DNA of 64,000 nucleotides from Maribellus sediminis (GTDB taxonomy: Bacteria > Bacteroidota > Bacteroidia > Bacteroidales > Prolixibacteraceae). Every line of letters begins with the position of its first letter. Position 1 is the stretch's first letter. Below, one piece after another: positions 54,457-63,735 of the stretch. The stretch lies in the NCBI RefSeq assembly GCF_011799805.1, contig NZ_WXUB01000001.1:1178001-1242000 (forward strand). Direction: 5' to 3'. Under the pieces are notes generated by a model. The model was not told where the DNA came from. It searched no databases and saw only the letters and a list, made by a program, of their open reading frames with translations. The translations under genes were made by a program, and so were the position numbers.

Positions 54457-54546
54457 GAAAGCACTATGGACGCTTTTTGAAGATGATTGATAATTTACAA
54501 ACCCCTAAACACAAAACCAATCATAAATACAGAAGTCGCTTTCCCC
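54454..54546 (-). ncRNA. Structured 5' leader (candidate attenuator) of the ABC-F gene
   Basis: GGGGAAAGC (54454-54462) and GCTTTCCCC (54538-54546) form a 9-bp closing stem. Inside, ATGATTG (54483-54489) and CAATCAT (54518-54524) form a second pair. On the minus strand the closing stem shares three bases with the downstream terminator stem, so the two exclude each other. A short ORF lies in the inner loop. This is inferred from base pairing only. Confidence 0.5.
54495..54524 (-). CDS. Nine-residue upstream ORF (MIGFVFRGL) in the ABC-F leader
   Basis: The minus strand reads ATG ATT GGT TTT GTG TTT AGG GGT TTG TAA inside the leader. Its start codon is part of the inner stem ATGATTG/CAATCAT. 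Short leader peptides of this kind sense stalled ribosomes ahead of resistance-type ABC-F genes. Whether it is translated is unknown. Confidence 0.4.
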   Translation of the reverse strand: MIGFVFRGL

Positions 54547-54593
54547 TATTTAGTTTTACTTATTGAAAATAAAACCAACCATTAAATCAGTAA

Positions 54594-54601
54594 CAAATAT
54601 A
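54594..54601 (-). promoter_or_regulatory. -7 element TATATTTG for the ABC-F leader
   Basis: On the minus strand it matches TAnnTTTG exactly. Transcription from here would begin near 54587 and give a leader of about 230 nt including the candidate attenuator. No -33 TTTG at 19-21 nt was seen. Confidence 0.45.
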
Positions 54602-54748
54602 GATAAATGATTAATATAGCATTACATAATCTAACATAAAATTGATTTTATATAGACAAAAAGCCATCGTTTTCCCATTCTGGGATATTTATTTTTTATT
54701 TGGGAACCAAGCTAGTGTTCGGTGGTAATGCCATCTTCATTAATAGTT

Positions 54749-54756
54749 TATATTTG
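54749..54756 (+). promoter_or_regulatory. -7 element TATATTTG for rlmD
   Basis: It lies 18 nt before the GTG at 54775. This supports that start over the TTG at 54700, which would place the promoter inside the coding region. Confidence 0.45.
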
Positions 54757-54774
54757 CAGAAAATTTGTAGAAAA

Positions 54775-56184
54775 GTGGCTAGGAACAAGAAAAAACCATT
54801 TTACGAGAACGTAAAAATAAGTGACATAGGTGCGGAAGGTAAAGCAATTGCTAAGGTTGGCGACATGGTAGTTTTTACAAAACTGGCTATTCCGGGGGAT
54901 GTTGTCGACTTGCAAGTGACTAAAAAACGTAAACGTTATCAGGAGGCTTTTATTAAAGAATACAAAGAACTAAGTAGTGATAGGATCGAAGCCTTTTGTG
55001 AGCACTTTGGAACTTGTGGTGGTTGCAAATGGCAAATGTTGCCCTATGAAAAGCAACTTTTTTATAAGCAGAAGCAAGTGGATGATCAGCTTACCCGGAT
55101 TGGAAAAATCGAATTACCCGATGTCTCACCCATTTTAGGATCTGCCAGCGATACATTTTATCGTAACAAGCTCGAGTTCACCTTCTCGAATAAACGTTGG
55201 CTCACTTTTGAAGAAGTAGCAGAAGGGGAGGAAATCAGTGAACCGAACGCCTTAGGATTTCACGTTCCTGGCTTATTCGACAAGGTGATCAATATTAACA
55301 AGTGCTGGTTACAACCTGAGCCTTCTAACAAAATCAGGAACTTTATTTACGATTACGCCACAAAACATAAACTCGATTTTTTTGATATACGTGATCAGAA
55401 AGGTTTTCTGCGTACCCTTATTATTAGAACGGCCAGTACGGGTGAATTAATGGTCATTCTGTCGTTTTATAAAGAGGATGAGGAAAAACGTGTTGCGCTA
55501 ATGGAGGCAGTAAATGAAACGTTCCCTGAAATTACAGCATTATTATATGTAATCAATACAAAAGGGAACGACACGATAACCGATCAGGAAATCCATGTTT
55601 TTAAAGGACGTGACCACATTTTGGAGAATATGGAAGGACTGAAATTCAAAATCGGCCCGAAAAGTTTTTATCAAACCAATTCGGAACAGGCATATGAATT
55701 ATACAAAGTAGCCCGCGAATTTGCCGATCTGAAAGGAGACGAAACCGTTTATGATTTGTATACAGGGACAGGTACGATTGCCAATTTCGTGGCAAAAAGT
55801 GCGAAAAAAGTAATCGGTATCGAATATGTTCCTGAAGCTATTGAGGATGCAAAAGTGAATTCTTCGATCAATAACATAACGAACACATCGTTTTGGGCCG
55901 GAGATATCAAAAATATTCTGAATGAGGATTTTGTAAAAGAAAATGGAAAAGCGGATGTAATTATTACCGATCCGCCTCGAGCCGGAATGCATGCCGATGT
56001 TGTTCAGTCCATTCTTTCAATGAATCCCGATAAAATAGTTTATGTTAGCTGCAATCCGGCCACACAGGCCAGAGACATCGCACTGTTAGACGAATTATAC
56101 CAGGTTAACAAAATTCAACCTGTCGACATGTTTCCTCACACCCATCATGTGGAAAATGTTGTTTTGCTTACCCGGAGGTCTTGA
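54775..56184 (+). CDS. rlmD: 23S rRNA (uracil-C5)-methyltransferase RlmD-like
   Basis: The GTG at 54775 (MARNKKKPFYENV) gives 469 residues and follows a promoter element. A TRAM domain (about 10-70) precedes the [4Fe-4S] site CEHFGTCGGCKW. The SAM-binding DLYTGTGTIANF and catalytic VSCNPATQARD (Cys) follow, ending in DMFPHTHHVENVVLL. This is the RlmD/RumA family that makes m5U in 23S rRNA. A TrmA-type tRNA enzyme is excluded by the TRAM and cluster motifs. RlmCD-like dual specificity is possible. Confidence 0.9.
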   Translation: MARNKKKPFYENVKISDIGAEGKAIAKVGDMVVFTKLAIPGDVVDLQVTKKRKRYQEAFIKEYKELSSDRIEAFCEHFGTCGGCKWQMLPYEKQLFYKQKQVDDQLTRIGKIELPDVSPILGSASDTFYRNKLEFTFSNKRWLTFEEVAEGEEISEPNALGFHVPGLFDKVININKCWLQPEPSNKIRNFIYDYATKHKLDFFDIRDQKGFLRTLIIRTASTGELMVILSFYKEDEEKRVALMEAVNETFPEITALLYVINTKGNDTITDQEIHVFKGRDHILENMEGLKFKIGPKSFYQTNSEQAYELYKVAREFADLKGDETVYDLYTGTGTIANFVAKSAKKVIGIEYVPEAIEDAKVNSSINNITNTSFWAGDIKNILNEDFVKENGKADVIITDPPRAGMHADVVQSILSMNPDKIVYVSCNPATQARDIALLDELYQVNKIQPVDMFPHTHHVENVVLLTRRS

Positions 56185-56330
56185 TTTATTAAGTTAGATA
56201 GCCTAACTTAGTGAAACCAAATACTATCATAATGATGTTTGGTTTAAAATAAGGGTCGTATTAAAAAGCTGGAATCAGTTTTTTAATATTTGTATTGGTA
56301 TAATTCGTAAAATCCTAAATTCAGAATACT

Positions 56331-57875
56331 ATGAAAAAGATCTTACTTTTTTTATTGGGCTTTCTTCCTGTTATGTTAACAGCCCAGCAAAAATGCGTCT
56401 TCTTCGAGAAGATGGTAAAACTAGACACCGAAAAGACTAATCTAAACACCTCCCAAAGCGATTTTGGACCGGCATTCGTTGATAATGAACTTTGGTTCTC
56501 GGCATTTGACGATGAAGAAATTGAAAAACTGAGCAGTGGTTCCGATAAAAAAATCTACTATAACTTATTTACTGTTCCTGTTGATGCCAAAGGTAACGTA
56601 ACAGGCACAAAAACGATGAAATTTGCAGAATTGAGTCAGGGATATCACGCCGGACCGGCCTCGTATTGTAAAGCCACCGGCGAATTGTTTTTAACCCTGA
56701 GCAACTTCGAAAATCCTGACATCAAGAATAAAGTCTATCAAAAAGCTAACATTCGTTTAAAAATAATTATTGCCAGGAAAGTAAATGGCGTGTGGGAAAA
56801 AACAGGTGAATTGCCGTTTAACAGCCCTGAATATTCAGTAGGGCATCCATCGGTTACTTCAACTGGTGATACTTTGTATTTTGCTTCTGATATTCCTGAG
56901 AAAGGCCTTGGTGGAACAGATATTTACATGACCATACGTAGCAATGGAGTTTGGGGAGAGATGAAGAATCTTGGTGATAAGATCAATACATCAGGAGACG
57001 ACATGTTTCCTTTCATCTTCAAAGATAGAATACTGATTTATGCATCAAACGGATTGGGTGATGGTGATGATCTGGATATCTATGCGGCAGGTTTAATGGG
57101 CGATAACGTAATGGAACCGAACGCCATAAGCGAATTAAATTCTGATGGTGACGATTTTGCATTTGTAATTCATCCCAAAGGCGAAGTAGGATACTATACT
57201 TCGAATAAAGCCGGAGGAGTTGGAAGCGATGATATTTACAAAGTAAATATAACTCCACAGGGTAAACATGAACTTGAATTGGTTGTGATGGATAAAAAAA
57301 CAATGCAGCCAATACCCGATGCAAAAATTACGTTCGCCGGAGTATTAAGCACCATAACTGGACTTATTTTCAAACAAGAACTTGAAAAAGAAAAAAGCTA
57401 CGCGGTTGCCACAAACATCGATGGATATATGAATGATTCAAAAACCATTTCAACTGTTGGAAAACCTTTTGGGGTAATCAAAGATACGCTGTGGGTTGAG
57501 AAGGTTGAAGTAGGACAGAAGTTTGTGATGGAAAATATTTACTATGATTTCGATAAGTCAGATATTCTTCCGGCGTCTGCTGTTGAACTCGACAAACTGG
57601 TGAAAGTAATGAAAGATAATCCTGGTTGGAAAGTTGAGTTGGGATCGCACACTGATAGCAGAGGTAGTGATGCTTATAACGAGGATCTGAGCCAGAGACG
57701 TTCTGATTCGGCAGTGGCTTACATTATCGGTAAAGGCATTCCACAGGATCGCATTATTGCCAAAGGTTACGGCGAAACTCAACTGGTTAACAAATGCGAT
57801 GACGGTGTTCCCTGTTCACCGGAAGAACACCGTAAAAACCGCCGTACTGAGTTTAAGATTCTTGAAATGAACTAA
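56331..57875 (+). CDS. OmpA-family protein with PD40 repeats
   Basis: 514 residues. A signal peptide (1-18, ending LTAQ) leads to a WD40/PD40-type propeller (about 40-310; TSTGDTLYFASDIPEKGLGGTDIY is typical). A carboxypeptidase-regulatory-like beta domain (315-400) and a C-terminal OmpA peptidoglycan-binding domain (about 395-512) follow, with YYDFDKSDILP, GSHTDSRGSDAYN and NRRTEF. This layout is common in Bacteroidota envelope proteins such as those linked to gliding/type IX secretion. It probably anchors the outer membrane to peptidoglycan. Confidence 0.87.
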   Translation: MKKILLFLLGFLPVMLTAQQKCVFFEKMVKLDTEKTNLNTSQSDFGPAFVDNELWFSAFDDEEIEKLSSGSDKKIYYNLFTVPVDAKGNVTGTKTMKFAELSQGYHAGPASYCKATGELFLTLSNFENPDIKNKVYQKANIRLKIIIARKVNGVWEKTGELPFNSPEYSVGHPSVTSTGDTLYFASDIPEKGLGGTDIYMTIRSNGVWGEMKNLGDKINTSGDDMFPFIFKDRILIYASNGLGDGDDLDIYAAGLMGDNVMEPNAISELNSDGDDFAFVIHPKGEVGYYTSNKAGGVGSDDIYKVNITPQGKHELELVVMDKKTMQPIPDAKITFAGVLSTITGLIFKQELEKEKSYAVATNIDGYMNDSKTISTVGKPFGVIKDTLWVEKVEVGQKFVMENIYYDFDKSDILPASAVELDKLVKVMKDNPGWKVELGSHTDSRGSDAYNEDLSQRRSDSAVAYIIGKGIPQDRIIAKGYGETQLVNKCDDGVPCSPEEHRKNRRTEFKILEMN

Positions 57876-57900
57876 GATAATTGAATTTGTTATTTGAGTA

Positions 57901-57932
57901 GAAAGCTGTTCATTATGGGCAGCTTTCTTTGT
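57901..57932 (+). terminator. Terminator after the OmpA-family gene
   Basis: GAAAGCTG and CAGCTTTC close an 11-base loop and are followed by TTTGTTTTT. Confidence 0.7.
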
Positions 57933-57950
57933 TTTTGTATTTTTACTCCG

Positions 57951-59039
57951 ATGGCTACAACCCAGGTAAATATTCGTAAAATCATTCACATCGATATGGA
58001 TGCTTTTTTTGCTTCGGTTGAGCAACTGGATCATCCGGAGTTGCGTGGTAAGCCTATCGCTGTTGGTGGTTCGAGCGAGCGGGGAGTTGTAGCTGCAGCC
58101 AGTTACGAAGCGCGAAAATTTGGAGTGAGGTCGGCCATGGCATCAAAAGTTGCAAAACAGAAATGCCCCGATTTGATTTTTGTGAAACATCGTTTTGAAA
58201 GGTACCGGCAGATTTCGCAGCAAATTCGAAGCATATTTCTGGAATATACCGATCTGGTTGAACCACTTTCGCTTGATGAAGCATACCTCGATGTAACATT
58301 AGCGAAAAAAGGAAAACCTTCGGCAACACTTATTGCACAGGAAATAAGAAAGCGTATTTACGACGAAACCGGTCTTACTGCTTCTGCCGGGGTTTCTTAC
58401 AATAAATTCCTGGCAAAAGTGAGCTCTGATGTTAACAAACCAAACGGCATTTTTGTGGTAACTCCGGCTGAAGCACAGGAATTCATCGATCAGTTAGAGG
58501 TGAAAAAGTTTTATGGTATTGGAAAAGTGACAGCTTCAAAACTGAACAAAATGGGGGTGTGGTTTGGACGCGATCTTCGAAAAATCGATCGTTTGGAGCT
58601 GGTTCATATGTTTGGGAAAGCAGGGAACTATTACTACGATATTTGTCGGGGTGTGGATAATCGTTCGGTTCAACCTTCGCGCGAAAGAAAATCAGTAGGA
58701 GCCGAAAATACTTTTGAACACGACTTATTTTCTGAGAAAGAGCTGCAAGACGAATTGCTGAAGATTGCCGAAAAAGTGTGGAAACGTAGTTCAAAGTCGG
58801 AAGTAAAAGCCAAAACTTTAACTCTCAAATTTAAGTATGCCGACTTTGAACAACACACCAGGAGCAAAACAATTGAAACAGGTTTTACCTCAAAAGAACA
58901 ATTTCTGGAAGAAAGTTTAAGGCTTTTGAAAGTTGATGAAGGATTTCCCAAAGGCATCCGTTTGCTCGGCCTGACCTTATCCAATTTCATGCACGAAGAG
59001 AAGAAAGAAGAGGCAGTTCAACTGGTCATTGAATTTTAA
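57951..59039 (+). CDS. dinB: DNA polymerase IV (Y-family)
   Basis: The ATG at 57951 gives 362 residues; the longer frame from 57894 would translate the preceding terminator. Motifs are IIHIDMDAFFASVEQLDHP, the PLSLDEAYLDV active-site block (Asp-Glu), SAGVSYNKFLAKVSSDVNKPNG, and a C-terminal little-finger domain. It performs error-prone lesion bypass. No SOS box could be assigned. Confidence 0.93.
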   Translation: MATTQVNIRKIIHIDMDAFFASVEQLDHPELRGKPIAVGGSSERGVVAAASYEARKFGVRSAMASKVAKQKCPDLIFVKHRFERYRQISQQIRSIFLEYTDLVEPLSLDEAYLDVTLAKKGKPSATLIAQEIRKRIYDETGLTASAGVSYNKFLAKVSSDVNKPNGIFVVTPAEAQEFIDQLEVKKFYGIGKVTASKLNKMGVWFGRDLRKIDRLELVHMFGKAGNYYYDICRGVDNRSVQPSRERKSVGAENTFEHDLFSEKELQDELLKIAEKVWKRSSKSEVKAKTLTLKFKYADFEQHTRSKTIETGFTSKEQFLEESLRLLKVDEGFPKGIRLLGLTLSNFMHEEKKEEAVQLVIEF

Positions 59040-59115
59040 AGAGGAATTATTTGCACCGATCGCTTGCAGATTCTCACCAATCTCTTGTATCTTTCAGCAA
59101 ACTAAGTTGTGAATT

Positions 59116-60123
59116 ATGAAGCGCATCAAAAACTTCTTTGCAATACTGATTTTACTGGTAATAGTTGTTTACATGCTGGGACCAAAACCGGCAAAACCTG
59201 AACTGAACAAAGATCTCCCGTCAGTTTCGACAAGCATTAGTAGCATCGACGCTTACATTGAAAAAGTGGAAGCAGCTTTCGACATTAAACCTGACAACGA
59301 ATCACGTATTTTCTGGGCAAACGATTCTGTTCATGAACGCACAGAGTATTGTGTGCTATATCTTCACGGCTTCTCTGCCTCGTGGTACGAAGGTTATCCG
59401 GCACATGTGGAATTTGCAAAGCATTTCGGATTCAATTTGTACACCCCTCGTTTGCACGACCATGGTTTGGTAACAGAAGATCCGCTGCTTGATATGACTC
59501 CGGATAAACTTTGGGAATCGGCAAAAGAGGCGCTCATGGTTGCACGCAGCCTTGGTAAAAAAGTGATCATCATGAGTACTTCAACAGGTGGAACGCTCGG
59601 GTTGAAGTTAGCCGCCGATTTTCCTGAATATGTAGATGGATTAATTATGTATTCACCAAATATCAGGATCAACAACAGCACAGCTTTTATTCTAACCAAA
59701 CCCTGGGGATTGCAGATTGGCCGCAAGGTAACCGGAGGAAAGTACCGGATTACGAACGAAGATTTTGAATCAAAAGACTGTCAGTACTGGAACTGTAAAT
59801 ATCGTCTGGAAGCAGTTGTGTATCTGCAGCAGTTGGTTGAAGCTACCATGAAAAAAAGTACGTTCAACCAGGTAACTACGCCGGTTTTCCTTGGTTATTA
59901 TTATAAAGATGAAGAACACCAGGACGAAACAGTTCGGGTAGATGCCATGTTGAAAATGTTCGATCAGTTGGGAACTCTTCCTACGCAAAAGGTAAAAAAA
60001 GCATTTCCAGAAGCCGGAGAACACGTCATTGGTTGTGAACTCACTTCGGGTTGTGTTGACGAAGTAATTGCAGAAACCATTGATTTTGGGGAGAATATTA
60101 TGGGGTTTAAACCGGTAGAATGA
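59116..60123 (+). CDS. Membrane-anchored alpha/beta hydrolase
   Basis: 335 residues with an N-terminal helix (about 5-21) and an alpha/beta hydrolase core: oxyanion loop YLHGFSASW and the nucleophile region MSTSTGGTLGLKLA, where S156 sits in S-T-S-T-G rather than the usual GxSxG. A histidine in AGEHVIGCEL near residue 297 is the likely catalytic base. It resembles carboxylesterase/monoacylglycerol-lipase-like proteins of Bacteroidota. Substrate unknown. Convergent with pgl, 4 nt apart. Confidence 0.75.
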   Translation: MKRIKNFFAILILLVIVVYMLGPKPAKPELNKDLPSVSTSISSIDAYIEKVEAAFDIKPDNESRIFWANDSVHERTEYCVLYLHGFSASWYEGYPAHVEFAKHFGFNLYTPRLHDHGLVTEDPLLDMTPDKLWESAKEALMVARSLGKKVIIMSTSTGGTLGLKLAADFPEYVDGLIMYSPNIRINNSTAFILTKPWGLQIGRKVTGGKYRITNEDFESKDCQYWNCKYRLEAVVYLQQLVEATMKKSTFNQVTTPVFLGYYYKDEEHQDETVRVDAMLKMFDQLGTLPTQKVKKAFPEAGEHVIGCELTSGCVDEVIAETIDFGENIMGFKPVE

Positions 60124-60127
60124 ATCA

Positions 60128-60859
60128 CTAGGAAATCAACGAAGCTGCTTCTTCATCCAAGAACCAGATAAGATCACCATTTGTTGGGGCAATGTAATAC
60201 GCCGGTAAAAGTTTGGCTGCTTCATTGTCGTTCATTATCTCCGAAACACGCATTGCTTTGTTTTCGCCTGTTACAAGAAAATAAATCCGGTTGGCATTGT
60301 TCAACACATTTCCGGTGAGGGTGATCCTTTTTTGTCCGCTTATGGGATGTTGCGCTACCGCACAGTTTTCGGGATAATCGAATAACTCAATCTGGTCGGG
60401 GAATATCGAAGCTGTATGTCCATCGTCGCCAAGCCCCAGAATGATCAGGTCGAAAACCGGATCTTTTCCCCTCGAGTTCAGCGTGTCTTCCAATTCTTTT
60501 GAATAACGTTTGGCTTCCTGTTCCGGATCTTCTTCACCACGAATTCGGTGTATGTTTTCCTCCGGAATATCAATATTCGACAGCAGATAATCCACAGTCA
60601 TTTTGTAGTTGCTTTGTTCACTGTCGGGCGAAACACAACGTTCATCTCCCCACCACAAATGGATGCGTTTCCATGGGATTTCGTCCTTGTATTTTTTACT
60701 GATCTTTTTGAAAAGACCTTTTGGAGAATTCCCGCCGGAAAGTGCTATGTCAAAAGCTTTTTGCTGCGATTCCTGGGTTAACTTGATGATGCTTTTGGCA
60801 ATTGCATTATATACCTTCTTTGGCGACTTGTAGATTTTAACCTCGGTAATATGCTCCAT
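60128..60859 (-). CDS. pgl: 6-phosphogluconolactonase (DevB/NagB type)
   Basis: The ATG at 60859 (MEHITEVKIYK) gives 243 residues. Motifs are FDIALSGGNSPKGLF, IHLWWGDERCVSPDSEQSNYKM and LGLGDDGHTASIFP, all characteristic of the DevB/SOL family. It hydrolyses the product of glucose-6-phosphate dehydrogenase, whose gene lies directly upstream (33 nt), so they form a pentose phosphate operon. Confidence 0.93.
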   Translation of the reverse strand: MEHITEVKIYKSPKKVYNAIAKSIIKLTQESQQKAFDIALSGGNSPKGLFKKISKKYKDEIPWKRIHLWWGDERCVSPDSEQSNYKMTVDYLLSNIDIPEENIHRIRGEEDPEQEAKRYSKELEDTLNSRGKDPVFDLIILGLGDDGHTASIFPDQIELFDYPENCAVAQHPISGQKRITLTGNVLNNANRIYFLVTGENKAMRVSEIMNDNEAAKLLPAYYIAPTNGDLIWFLDEEAASLIS

Positions 60860-60892
60860 GGTGAACAAGAGTTATTGTTTATTCAAATATAA

Positions 60893-62389
60893 TTAAAGCT
60901 CGCAATACAAACCATCGTTAGTTAAATTTTTACAGGGATAGCGCCAGTTGCTATTCGGGATCAAGTTTTCCGATTCTTCGGGCCCCCATGTTCCGGCCGG
61001 ATAACCATAAATCGGAATTTCCGGGTTGCTTTCCCATGCATTTATAATTGGCTGGACAAATTCCCATGCTTTTTCAACAGCGTCGCCACGGGCGTAAAGC
61101 GTTGCATCACCGATCATACAATCGTGTAACAAGCGTTCGTAGGCTGCCGGAACTTTCGTATCGGCCAGATCGGAATAATGAAAGTCCATATTCACACTTT
61201 GTACTTTGAAGCCGGCTCCCGGTGTTTTCATGCCAAATTTGAATAAAATACCTTCGTCGGGCTGAATGCGGATAATTAGCTGGTTATGAGTTTGTACCTG
61301 GCCATGACTGTCAAATAAGTGATGCGGAACTTTTTTAAAGGTGATCACGATCTCGGTAACGCGCGTCGGTAATTTTTTCCCGGTTCTGATGAGAAAAGGA
61401 ACGCCGGCCCAGCGCCAGTTATCAATAAAAAATTTGAGGGCTACAAAGGTTTCCGTCCGCGAAAGCCGGTCAACACCATTTTCATCGCGATAAGCCGGAA
61501 CTGCTTCACCTTTAATTTTTGAAGCAGTGTACTGCCCCCTGATCACATACCTGGAAACTTCATTTTCATGTATTGGCCGTATCGACTGGAATACTTTCAG
61601 AATTTCGTTTCTGATAGCATCGGCTTCAACTACCACCGGTGGTTCCATGGCTACAAAGCCGGTTACCTGCAACAGGTGGTTCTGAACCATGTCGCGAAGT
61701 GCACCCGAATGATCATAGTAGCCACCACGGTCTTCCACCCCAAGACTTTCTGCCGAAGTTATTTCAACACGTTCAATGTATCGGCGGTTCCACAATGGCT
61801 CAAAAATTCCGTTCGAAAAACGGGTGACCAACATGTTTTGCACCGTTTCCTTCCCGAGGTAATGATCGATACGATAAATCTGGTCTTCTGCAAAATAATT
61901 CAGTAACTGAATGTTTAGTTCTTTTGCCGTTTTCAGGTTGGTCCCAAATGGTTTCTCAACGATCAGCCGCCTGAAAAATTCATTTGATTTCGACAGTCCT
62001 ACTTCATCCAGCAATCGTGGAATTACGGAATATAACGAAGGTGGAGTGGAAAGGTAAAAAATGTAATTCTGATCGATATTTAATTCTGAAGTCAGTTGTT
62101 CCAAACGTGATTTCAGTGGTTTAAAATCGTCGGCTGAATTATTTTGCACCGACTGATAAAATAGCTTCTGTTTAAACGCGTTCAGCTGCTCGTCTTCGGG
62201 CAAAAATTCGTCAGCCCGCGTCCTGAAATCTTCATCCGAAAGCTCGGAACGGGAAGCTCCCAACACGGCAAACTTCTCGGGTAATAGCTTTTGTTTATAC
62301 AGTTCGAAAAGTGCCGGGATAAGTTTGCGTTTGGTAAGGTCGCCCGAAGCTCCAAAGATTATGAGTATTTGACTTTTTGCTTGTTTCAT
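60893..62389 (-). CDS. zwf: Glucose-6-phosphate 1-dehydrogenase
   Basis: 498 residues, normal length. The coenzyme site IFGASGDLTKRKLIPALF is at the N-terminus, the catalytic RIDHYLGKETVQNM near the middle, and PVVVEADAIRNE and KVPHHLFD in the C-terminal domain. It catalyses the first oxidative pentose phosphate step, producing NADPH, with pgl immediately downstream. No 6-phosphogluconate dehydrogenase is in the window. Confidence 0.96.
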   Translation of the reverse strand: MKQAKSQILIIFGASGDLTKRKLIPALFELYKQKLLPEKFAVLGASRSELSDEDFRTRADEFLPEDEQLNAFKQKLFYQSVQNNSADDFKPLKSRLEQLTSELNIDQNYIFYLSTPPSLYSVIPRLLDEVGLSKSNEFFRRLIVEKPFGTNLKTAKELNIQLLNYFAEDQIYRIDHYLGKETVQNMLVTRFSNGIFEPLWNRRYIERVEITSAESLGVEDRGGYYDHSGALRDMVQNHLLQVTGFVAMEPPVVVEADAIRNEILKVFQSIRPIHENEVSRYVIRGQYTASKIKGEAVPAYRDENGVDRLSRTETFVALKFFIDNWRWAGVPFLIRTGKKLPTRVTEIVITFKKVPHHLFDSHGQVQTHNQLIIRIQPDEGILFKFGMKTPGAGFKVQSVNMDFHYSDLADTKVPAAYERLLHDCMIGDATLYARGDAVEKAWEFVQPIINAWESNPEIPIYGYPAGTWGPEESENLIPNSNWRYPCKNLTNDGLYCEL

Positions 62390-62481
62390 CTGTCAGAATA
62401 TATTATGCTGAACGCTAATCGTTGAAATGAAATTCCCTTCAATTAAAACGAGGTTCAGAATTTAAAGGTCGTTTTTTGAAT

Positions 62482-63114
62482 TTATATTTCAACAGCATAA
62501 ACCAGCACATTGTTCTCGATAAAATGAAAATACATTTTAAAAGAAATGTTACTGCTTTGCTGTATCAATTTTCCTTTGAATGGTCTGCCGTTTTCAGGCA
62601 CAAAATCATCAATTCTGATCTGGCTGTTAAAATGTATACCATGTTCATCGGCACACTTGAAAATGGCCTCTTTTGCCGACCAGTAGGCAACTTTGGCCAG
62701 TTGTTGATCTTCAAAAACGCTGATCGTAGTTTTTTCAATGGCATGAAGAAAGCGGTCAGCAACTCTGTCAATATTGCGATCAGCCCGTTCAATATCGATT
62801 CCTATTCTATTGTTGGAAACAAAAACGCAGGCAAAATCGGCTGAGTGTGAAATGCTGATTTTTTTATAGCTGTTTTTTAAATGTGGCTTTCCAAAACCGT
62901 TGTATTCGATTTCCGGGATTTCGCCAAATGCCATTTTTAAAAGCATGCGAGCGGCTAGAAATTCTACCTTTCGTTTTTCTGAACGCATGGCGGCGAACCG
63001 AAGATCATCTTCATTGGGAAGCTGAATTTGTGTCAACAATTCTTTCGGATTCTCCTCCAGTTTCCAGGTTCCAATCCAGCCATATTCCGTTTGTATTTGC
63101 TTAAAAAATGGCAT
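62482..63114 (-). CDS. 4'-phosphopantetheinyl transferase (Sfp type)
   Basis: 210 residues. The magnesium-binding GIDIE (105-109) and WSAKEAIFK (145-153) motifs are intact, with ISISHSADFACV before them. It attaches phosphopantetheine to acyl or peptidyl carrier proteins. The start codon overlaps the gldD stop by one base (TAATG), indicating coupled translation, an arrangement that need not mean functional linkage. Confidence 0.88.
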   Translation of the reverse strand: MPFFKQIQTEYGWIGTWKLEENPKELLTQIQLPNEDDLRFAAMRSEKRKVEFLAARMLLKMAFGEIPEIEYNGFGKPHLKNSYKKISISHSADFACVFVSNNRIGIDIERADRNIDRVADRFLHAIEKTTISVFEDQQLAKVAYWSAKEAIFKCADEHGIHFNSQIRIDDFVPENGRPFKGKLIQQSSNISFKMYFHFIENNVLVYAVEI

Positions 63115-63698
63115 TACTTCCAGTGGGTGGTTTCAATCATTCTGATTACATCCGGTTCCAGGAAATTAATGACCGGACGAAGCGAGTCAATGTCAGGAAC
63201 TTCACTGATATAAAATGCCCCGCGCAGAAAATGTTTGGTACTGTCGGTTAGAAAAAACTGCATGGGCGATGCCGCATTGCCATGTATGTTGTAAATGGTG
63301 CCATAAACTTTTTCGGGGCGGTTTATAAAAATCTTTTCGTCGATGGCAGTGGCTTTTATTGAGTGTTTGTAGGCCAGTGACCGCGTTTCTTCCATTAATT
63401 CGATGAGTAGCTCTCGCGCTGGTTGACTACCGTTTTGAAGATCGTAATAGGAAAAATGGATTTGTGCATTATTTGCAGGAACCTCCACTGTTATCCAGTC
63501 TTTCTCAGCCGGATTAGTGCGGTTTGCACTTACAGTAGCATAATCCGGAACTTCAAATTCATAAGGAAAATTGCCCTGCAATTCGCTGTAACTTTTTTTC
63601 GGGAAATCGATTCTGAAAAAACCTCTCGGTTTTGGCGTGTGCTTTTCGCCACACCCGAAAACGAAGAGAACTAAAAAAATTACTGAGAGGAAGCGCAT
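63114..63698 (-). CDS. gldD: Gliding motility lipoprotein GldD
   Basis: 194 residues with a lipoprotein signal (VFLVLFVFGCGEK, lipobox Cys at about 16) and the GldD hallmark KPRGFFRIDFPKKSY. It is located directly after gldE-type sequence, the conserved Bacteroidota order. GldD is needed for gliding/type IX secretion in Flavobacterium and is kept in many non-gliding relatives. Localisation is the periplasmic side of a membrane. Confidence 0.9.
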   Translation of the reverse strand: MRFLSVIFLVLFVFGCGEKHTPKPRGFFRIDFPKKSYSELQGNFPYEFEVPDYATVSANRTNPAEKDWITVEVPANNAQIHFSYYDLQNGSQPARELLIELMEETRSLAYKHSIKATAIDEKIFINRPEKVYGTIYNIHGNAASPMQFFLTDSTKHFLRGAFYISEVPDIDSLRPVINFLEPDVIRMIETTHWK

Positions 63699-63735
63699 AA
63701 AGATTGTTTTTGCTAAAACGCCTTTTCGGGCTTGT

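Noticed and set aside
57894-57950. Longer N-terminus of DinB
   Set aside because: The extension is translated from the terminator hairpin of the upstream gene; MATTQVNIRKIIHIDMD from 57951 is a normal start.
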